Assembly: GCA_007131125.1 (NCBI GenBank)
Contig: SLRE01000240.1
Coordinates: 1 to 6,892 of the forward strand
DNA length: 6,892 nucleotides
Origin: Bacteroidales bacterium
GTDB lineage: Bacteria; Bacteroidota; Bacteroidia; Bacteroidales; UBA7960
Direction of reading: 5' to 3'
Part shown: positions 1 to 6,892 of the stretch, piece by piece
Layout: the number at the start of each line of letters is the position of its first letter
Position numbering within the stretch: position 1 is the stretch's first letter
Made by a program: the position numbers and the translations under genes
The notes under the pieces: generated by a model
What the model was told of the DNA's origin: nothing
The model's database searches: none
The model's input: the letters and a program-made list of their open reading frames with translations, nothing else

Positions 1-344
1 CCGGCATCTCCGAAAATGTCACCCAGGTCGCCTTCGTATTGGTATGTTCTTTTGCCGCCCCTACCACCAAACTGCGACCAGTCAAAGCCACCCTGTTGTC
101 CTGCACCGGCTTGTTCATATTGCTTCCAGTTGGCTCCCAGCTGATCATATTTTTTTCGTTTCTCCGGATCTTTCAGCACTTCAAAGGCTTCGCTCACTTC
201 CTTAAACCGGTCTTCGGCCTGGCTGTTATCCGGGTTTTTATCCGGGTGATATTTTAAGGCCAGCTTCCGGTATGCCTTTTTGATTTCATCCTGGGTCGCA
301 TTTTTCGAAACACCTAATATTTTATAATAATCTTTGTATTCCAT
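1..344 (-). CDS. DnaJ/CbpA-type J-domain co-chaperone, N-terminal part
   Basis: This is the N-terminal 114 codons of an Hsp40-family protein, cut by the left window edge. The protein begins MEYKDYYKILGVSKN and carries a complete J domain (about residues 4-70) with the invariant HPD motif at residues 33-35, which stimulates the ATPase of the DnaK (Hsp70) partner. The usual helix IV ending KKYDQLG follows. Next comes a Gly/Phe-rich linker (about 77-114) that runs towards a DIFGD motif, as in CbpA and other class B J-proteins, which pass directly from the G/F linker to the substrate-binding C-terminal domains. Whether a zinc-finger domain is present cannot be judged. The ATG at 344-342 has a good AGGAG Shine-Dalgarno 8 bases upstream. 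A terminator separates it from the minus-strand gene upstream, so it probably has its own promoter. The family is certain; class B rather than canonical DnaJ is an inference. Confidence 0.95.
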   Translation of the reverse strand, partial: MEYKDYYKILGVSKNATQDEIKKAYRKLALKYHPDKNPDNSQAEDRFKEVSEAFEVLKDPEKRKKYDQLGANWKQYEQAGAGQQGGFDWSQFGGRGGKRTYQYEGDLGDIFGDA

Positions 345-352
345 ATTATTTA

Positions 353-357
353 CTCCT
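353..357 (-). promoter_or_regulatory. Ribosome binding site of the J-domain gene
   Basis: On the minus strand AGGAG lies 8 bases before the ATG at 344. It fixes the start of the J-domain gene. It stands out because the other genes in the window have weak or no Shine-Dalgarno sequences. Confidence 0.7.
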
Positions 358-408
358 GATTGAATCTTATTTTCTCAAAAAATCAATCTTTGTTAATTCC
401 GGCCGATC

Positions 409-425
409 CGTTATGATATATAACG
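409..425. repeat. 17-bp inverted repeat upstream of the J-domain gene
   Basis: CGTTAT, a 5-base spacer (GATAT), then ATAACG form a perfect 6-bp-arm inverted repeat, 65 bases upstream of the J-domain start codon. Its size and place would suit an operator or part of a promoter, but it does not resemble the heat-shock CIRCE element. I cannot name a binding protein, and in AT-rich DNA such a repeat may arise by chance. Confidence 0.35.
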
Positions 426-472
426 TGACTGGCATTTTTCGGTTTTTTCAGGTGTATGTCCAAAACCAGGGC

Positions 473-532
473 CAAAATAAAACCCCTTTTGCTCCCGGCC
501 AAAATGTCCTGATGCGGGCGGAAAAAGGGGTT
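473..532 (-). terminator. Rho-independent terminator of the membrane-protein gene
   Basis: On the minus strand AACCCCTTTT (532-523) and AAAAGGGGTT (490-481) make a perfect 10-bp stem. An inner CCCG/CGGG pairing (494-497 with 515-518) lies within the 32-base loop region. The stem is followed at once by the U-rich run TTATTTT (480-474). It begins about 48 bases after the stop codon of the gene at 580-1158. On the plus strand the stem is followed by A residues, so it should work leftwards only. It separates that gene from the J-domain gene. Bases 345-472 hold no other gene. Confidence 0.8.
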
Positions 533-579
533 AAAAAAGTCAAAATGTCAGTGGGTCAATTCGTCAAAACCCTTAATTT

Positions 580-1158
580 TCAGGGAACATCAGGATTTAC
601 AATAATCACCAGTACGCCAATGCGTGCGGTTAAACCCATTACCGGGCTGACGAGCAGGCGTTCCTCATCCCTGTTCATAACAAAGGTAGATTCTGCTGCA
701 ACGATCCTGTTGTCTTCGATGGTTCTTCCACGGTCTTTGCGGTCGGTGGAAAGCAGTACCTCTCCGTTGGCCGGATTAACCAGTTTAATTTTTATTATTT
801 CGGGTTGTGCGATCAGGCTGGAAAAAAACTGGTCAACCTGGTCCATGTTTTCCCGTATCATTTCGCTGCGAACGGCCCAAGAAAAAGTTTTGGCGGTTAA
901 TTCCAGCCCGGCCACATAAAGGCTGTCGGTTTTTTCTTCATAATACCGGGTCAGTTCCTGCCTTTGTTTTTCTGCACGGCGTTCGGTAAGCCTGATGGAG
1001 GTAAAGGAATAGACTGCCCCTGCAATGAGGAGGATTAAAAGGAAAAAAACCAGTTTATTATTCCATACCAACTTCCAAAACCAATTGGGCTTTTTTTCTT
1101 CGGAAGGCTGCTCTCCGGGTTCAGGAGATACCTGCAATTTATCATTTTTATCTGCCAT
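580..1158 (-). CDS. Single-pass membrane protein with putative extracytoplasmic sensor-like domain
   Basis: I do not recognise this 192-residue protein as a named family. It has a short charged, Pro/Glu-rich N-terminus (1-25), an aromatic stretch with WFWKLVW (26-32), and one hydrophobic helix at about 36-53. After this comes a Lys/Arg-rich amphipathic helix (about 55-75) and a roughly 120-residue C-terminal domain. The order there is long helices, then strand-like IKIKLVNPANGEVLLSTD (about 123-139), an Arg/Asp-rich turn, and hydrophobic strands at the end. This helix-then-sheet order resembles single Cache or PAS-like periplasmic sensor domains, but no HAMP, kinase or other output module follows: the stop is clear and a terminator follows. 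I start it at the ATG at 1158. An in-frame TTG at 1227 would add 23 residues but sits on a promoter-like -7 box. There is no Shine-Dalgarno; the upstream bases are A-rich. It is probably monocistronic. That the gene is real is likely; its role is unknown. Confidence 0.72.
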   Translation of the reverse strand: MADKNDKLQVSPEPGEQPSEEKKPNWFWKLVWNNKLVFFLLILLIAGAVYSFTSIRLTERRAEKQRQELTRYYEEKTDSLYVAGLELTAKTFSWAVRSEMIRENMDQVDQFFSSLIAQPEIIKIKLVNPANGEVLLSTDRKDRGRTIEDNRIVAAESTFVMNRDEERLLVSPVMGLTARIGVLVIIVNPDVP

Positions 1159-1224
1159 GTCGCTGATTGTTTGTTTGGTTTTTTGGTGGTTTGGAGCAAA
1201 CGGGTTGTCCCCGGCTTTTCTCTT

Positions 1225-1232
1225 CAAAATTA
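1225..1232 (-). promoter_or_regulatory. Possible Bacteroidota -7 promoter box for the membrane-protein gene
   Basis: The minus strand reads TAATTTTG, an exact match to the TAnnTTTG -7 consensus of Bacteroidota, 67 bases upstream of the ATG at 1158. Only a partial -33 element (CTG within CCTGA, 1252-1256) lies at the expected distance. If used, the mRNA would start near 1218, which rules out the TTG start at 1227. The call rests on one short motif. Confidence 0.35.
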
Positions 1233-1332
1233 TACTTAAATTTTGAATTTATCAGGGTCTGTCTTACCCGGGTTTCGATTTATTTTAATTAATTTAGGAA
1301 GAAGTTGTTAATTAGAATAATACAATAGCTAT

Positions 1333-1749
1333 ATGTACACATCAGAAATATCCAAACGCAATTTTTTTCCGGAATTCCGTTTTCAGACCTCCAGGAGCAG
1401 CGGAGCAGGAGGTCAGCATGTAAACAAAATTGAAAGCCGGGTAAGTTTGTTTTTCAATTTGGACCAGTCGCAATTGCTTTCACCTGATGAAAAAGAGATA
1501 TTGAAAAAAAGCCTGAAAAACAGGATTAACGATGATGGTGAACTCATCATTCACTCACAGGCTACCCGCTCGCAGTGGCGCAACAAAGAGGATTGCATAA
1601 GAAAGTTTTATGAGTTGATAAACAGCGCATTGCGGCCCCGGAAAAAACGCAGGCCCACCAAACCAAGCCTGGCTTCCCGTTTAAAACGGATCAAAGGAAA
1701 GAAGAAACTTTCCGAAAAAAAACAATGGCGAAAAAGACCTGATATTTAA
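1333..1749 (+). CDS. arfB: ArfB (YaeJ/ICT1-type) peptidyl-tRNA hydrolase, ribosome rescue factor
   Basis: This 138-residue protein matches the full length of ArfB (about 140 in E. coli). ArfB binds ribosomes stalled at the 3' end of truncated mRNA and hydrolyses the peptidyl-tRNA without needing a stop codon. The catalytic loop SGAGGQHVNK spans residues 23-32, with the GGQ tripeptide at 26-28. The fold resembles domain 3 of class I release factors, and the conserved ATRSQ follows at 77-81. From residue 101 the tail is strongly basic (RPRKKRRPTKPS and beyond); in known ArfB it enters the empty mRNA entry channel. Length, basic tail and lack of a codon-recognition domain exclude RF1, RF2 or RF-H. 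The ATG at 1333 is the first start after an in-frame TAA (1318-1320). No good Shine-Dalgarno lies near it; AGGAAG sits too far upstream (about 1296). It converges on the HMG-CoA reductase gene with 54 bases between stops and no convincing terminator there. Confidence 0.95.
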   Translation: MYTSEISKRNFFPEFRFQTSRSSGAGGQHVNKIESRVSLFFNLDQSQLLSPDEKEILKKSLKNRINDDGELIIHSQATRSQWRNKEDCIRKFYELINSALRPRKKRRPTKPSLASRLKRIKGKKKLSEKKQWRKRPDI

Positions 1750-1803
1750 CACAAACATTTGGAAACCTTACCCTGCTATCATTCCATTATGGAGGGGATG
1801 GAT

Positions 1804-2973
1804 TTATTTTTTCGTTTTCGGCCTGTTTCTTCCGAATTTTTCATGGGCGGTAACAAAATCGCCTGCCACAATGGAAGCAGCCAGGCTGATCTCTCCCGCA
1901 AGAACGGTTGCAGCTACAATTTCTGCAAATTTTTTGGCCTTGCCCTTCCCATGGCAGCCAATAATATTAAGGCATTCGCGCTGGGTTGGAAGAGATACCC
2001 CACCGCCTATGGTTCCCACAATAAGAGAAGGTAAATTTACCGAAACGTAAAGGTCGTTTTCAACGGCTTCGGTATACACATAACCAACACAGGATTCGCT
2101 TAGGTTGGCCATATCCTGCCCGCAAGCCAGGAAAATGGCTGCCACACCATTGGCCACATGACCGTTTGATCCCATCACACCTCCCAGCTGGCTGCCGGTT
2201 ACCTGCCGCTTATAGGCCAGGTCAATTTCCTTTGCAGTGGTTCTTAAAAACCTGGAAATAACCCTTTCTTTGAAAAGTGCTTCAACCGTAACGGATTTCC
2301 CCCTTCCTAAGATGGTATTGATTGCCGATGGCTTTTTGTCCACCGCCATATTGCTTTCTATAGCATATTTTTCAATGGGAAACTGGTCTTTTATGTACCT
2401 GCACATGGCGTGGGTGGCTTTTGTGATCATGTTCATGCCCATGGCATCACCTGTGGAGTAATCAAGACGGATGTAAACGATTTTTCCCTGGATAAAAGCC
2501 CGGTAGCTTTCCAGCTTCCCATGGCTGGTGGTTGATTCGGCTACTTCCTTTAAGGTCTTAAAGTTCTGACTAAACCAGTCGGCAAAGGCTTTGGCCTTAA
2601 AAACATTTTCAAGCACAAAATAAGGAGCTCTTTGGATCTGGTCTTTGGTTATGATTACATTGGCTCCTCCTGAAAGCGAAATTGCCCTTGCTCCCCGGTT
2701 GTATGAAGCCACCAGGGCCCCTTCGGTCGTAGAGAGGGGAACCAGGAAATCTCCTTTGGCATGCTCACCGTTTATTTTAAGTGGCCCAACTATTCCAACA
2801 GGAACCTGAGAAAAACCAATAATGCTTTCAATATTGCCTTTGGTAAGGTTGGGGTCTATGGCGGAGTTGCCAAGATAATCCAAAGAATGGCCACTTTGCT
2901 CTGACAAATGCTCAATGCGGCTTTTTAATGCTTCTCTCGAATAATCGTTGCTTCTGTTTTTGGGAAATTTCAT
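1804..2973 (-). CDS. hmgA: Class I hydroxymethylglutaryl-CoA reductase
   Basis: This 389-residue soluble enzyme reduces HMG-CoA to mevalonate, the committed step of the mevalonate route to isoprenoids. Expected motifs appear in order: GNIESIIGFSQVPVGIVGPL (46-65), STTEGALVAS (81-90) with catalytic Glu84, the nucleotide-binding DAMGMNM (176-182), DKKPSAIN (212-219) with catalytic Lys213, GQD (285-287) with catalytic Asp287, GTIGGG (320-325), and the C-terminal AGDFVTAH (370-377) with catalytic His377. These correspond to human Glu559, Lys691, Asp767 and His866. DKKPSAIN and the general pattern fit class I (eukaryotic and archaeal type), not the class II type such as Pseudomonas MvaA. There are no membrane helices, unlike eukaryotic reductases. 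GAGAAG lies only 3 bases before the ATG. The frame is open for 35 more codons upstream (to TGA at 3079-3081) but without ATG, GTG or TTG, and archaeal relatives have about 30 more N-terminal residues, so the true start is slightly uncertain. Confidence 0.95.
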   Translation of the reverse strand: MKFPKNRSNDYSREALKSRIEHLSEQSGHSLDYLGNSAIDPNLTKGNIESIIGFSQVPVGIVGPLKINGEHAKGDFLVPLSTTEGALVASYNRGARAISLSGGANVIITKDQIQRAPYFVLENVFKAKAFADWFSQNFKTLKEVAESTTSHGKLESYRAFIQGKIVYIRLDYSTGDAMGMNMITKATHAMCRYIKDQFPIEKYAIESNMAVDKKPSAINTILGRGKSVTVEALFKERVISRFLRTTAKEIDLAYKRQVTGSQLGGVMGSNGHVANGVAAIFLACGQDMANLSESCVGYVYTEAVENDLYVSVNLPSLIVGTIGGGVSLPTQRECLNIIGCHGKGKAKKFAEIVAATVLAGEISLAASIVAGDFVTAHEKFGRNRPKTKK

Positions 2974-3335
2974 AAACTTCTCAATAAATTGCTTCTTTTT
3001 CCTTGACCATTTCTTGTTATTGAAAAAATAGAAGTAAACCCTAAAGAACTCTTTGCGGACAGGTGGGAGGACGGTTGCTCAGGTTTATGCTGCTTCCCTT
3101 CAGGTTTCTCCAATTTTTTGCTAAGATATATAAAAATATAGGTTTGAAAGGTAATAAGATACCCAAAGATCAGATAAACCTTATTACAGATAGTTACGTA
3201 TAAAATTAATAAAGAATTCCATTTTTTTTTTTTTTTTTCAACCAATAATATAAAGTTCTGATGCAGAAAAAATATTTCAAGCTGTTGTAAACTAATATTT
3301 AAGCTGTTTTTTCTTTCAGAACGTTATAACCTGAA
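2974..3335. other. Divergent AT-rich intergenic region
   Basis: This 362-base gap must hold the promoters of the reductase gene (leftwards) and the kinase gene (rightwards). I find no exact TAnnTTTG box in either direction; the nearest on the minus strand is GATCTTTG (about 3174-3181), one base off and with no -33 partner. A minus-strand open frame across most of it begins in the poly-T tract and does not look like a protein. The palindrome GTTATAAC (3323-3330) lies just before the kinase start. No RNA gene or terminator is evident. Confidence 0.6.
3222..3238. repeat. Homopolymer tract of 17 T
   Basis: Seventeen consecutive T (A on the minus strand) lie 98 bases upstream of the kinase ATG and about 250 bases upstream of the reductase ATG. 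No hairpin precedes the run, so it is not a terminator. Tracts this long slip easily in replication and can bend DNA or act as a promoter upstream element. Its length may also be affected by sequencing error. Confidence 0.85.

Positions 3336-6892
<3,557 letters not shown>

Noticed and set aside
413..919. Plus-strand open frame of 168 codons
   Set aside because: It lies antisense to the membrane-protein gene and across its terminator. Its translation has no domain or membrane pattern, while the minus-strand frame has a clear transmembrane helix and sensible composition.
1159..1227. TTG-start extension of the membrane protein by 23 residues
   Set aside because: The extension is in frame, but the TTG overlaps a promoter-like TAATTTTG box, and the ATG at 1158 is the standard choice. 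It cannot be fully excluded.
1750..1803. Possible bidirectional terminator between arfB and the reductase gene
   Set aside because: The only inverted repeat, CCAT-T-ATGG, has 4-bp arms and a 1-base loop and lacks a following U run in the proper place.
3222..3238. Poly-T run as a terminator U tract
   Set aside because: No GC-rich hairpin precedes it on the plus strand, and no plus-strand gene ends upstream of it.
2970..3245. Minus-strand open frame of 91 codons overlapping the reductase start by ATGA
   Set aside because: The 4-base overlap resembles translational coupling, but the frame begins inside the 17-base A tract (giving a run of Lys), the rest looks like translated AT-rich intergenic DNA, and no Shine-Dalgarno or family resemblance is seen.

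Overview
This 6.9 kb stretch looks like chromosomal DNA from a member of the Bacteroidota. The pointers are a soluble multi-PAS histidine kinase, sparse Shine-Dalgarno sequences, moderate GC with AT-rich intergenic gaps, and one copy of the TAnnTTTG -7 box typical of the phylum. The class I HMG-CoA reductase argues against Bacteroides itself and would fit an environmental or marine lineage, but this placement is an inference.

Layout. At the left edge, on the minus strand, is the first 114 codons of a DnaJ/CbpA-type co-chaperone (3-344). Upstream of it lie a 17-bp inverted repeat and then a rho-independent terminator (about 473-532). That terminator ends the next minus-strand gene (580-1158), an unrecognised 192-residue single-pass membrane protein with a probable extracytoplasmic sensor-like domain. 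Divergent from it is a complete arfB (1333-1749), a GGQ peptidyl-tRNA hydrolase that rescues stalled ribosomes. It converges, with a 54-base gap, on a complete class I HMG-CoA reductase gene (1804-2973, minus), which makes mevalonate for isoprenoids. A 362-base AT-rich gap carrying a 17-T homopolymer separates this gene from the divergent last gene (3336 to the right edge, plus). That gene encodes a very large soluble sensor histidine kinase with six PAS domains, one GAF domain, HisKA and HATPase_c. One PAS domain carries a cysteine cluster. The gene is cut by the window end, so a C-terminal receiver domain may follow but cannot be seen.

How the genes relate. They do not form one operon. Each coding unit appears to be transcribed separately, and the functions (chaperone, membrane sensor-like protein, ribosome rescue, isoprenoid synthesis, signalling) share no evident pathway. 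I see no mobile element, CRISPR array, tRNA or rRNA. Nothing here is clearly a new multi-gene system. The most interesting items are the Cys-containing PAS domain of the kinase, the stand-alone membrane sensor-like protein, the poly-T tract between divergent genes, and the class I reductase with its uncertain N-terminus.
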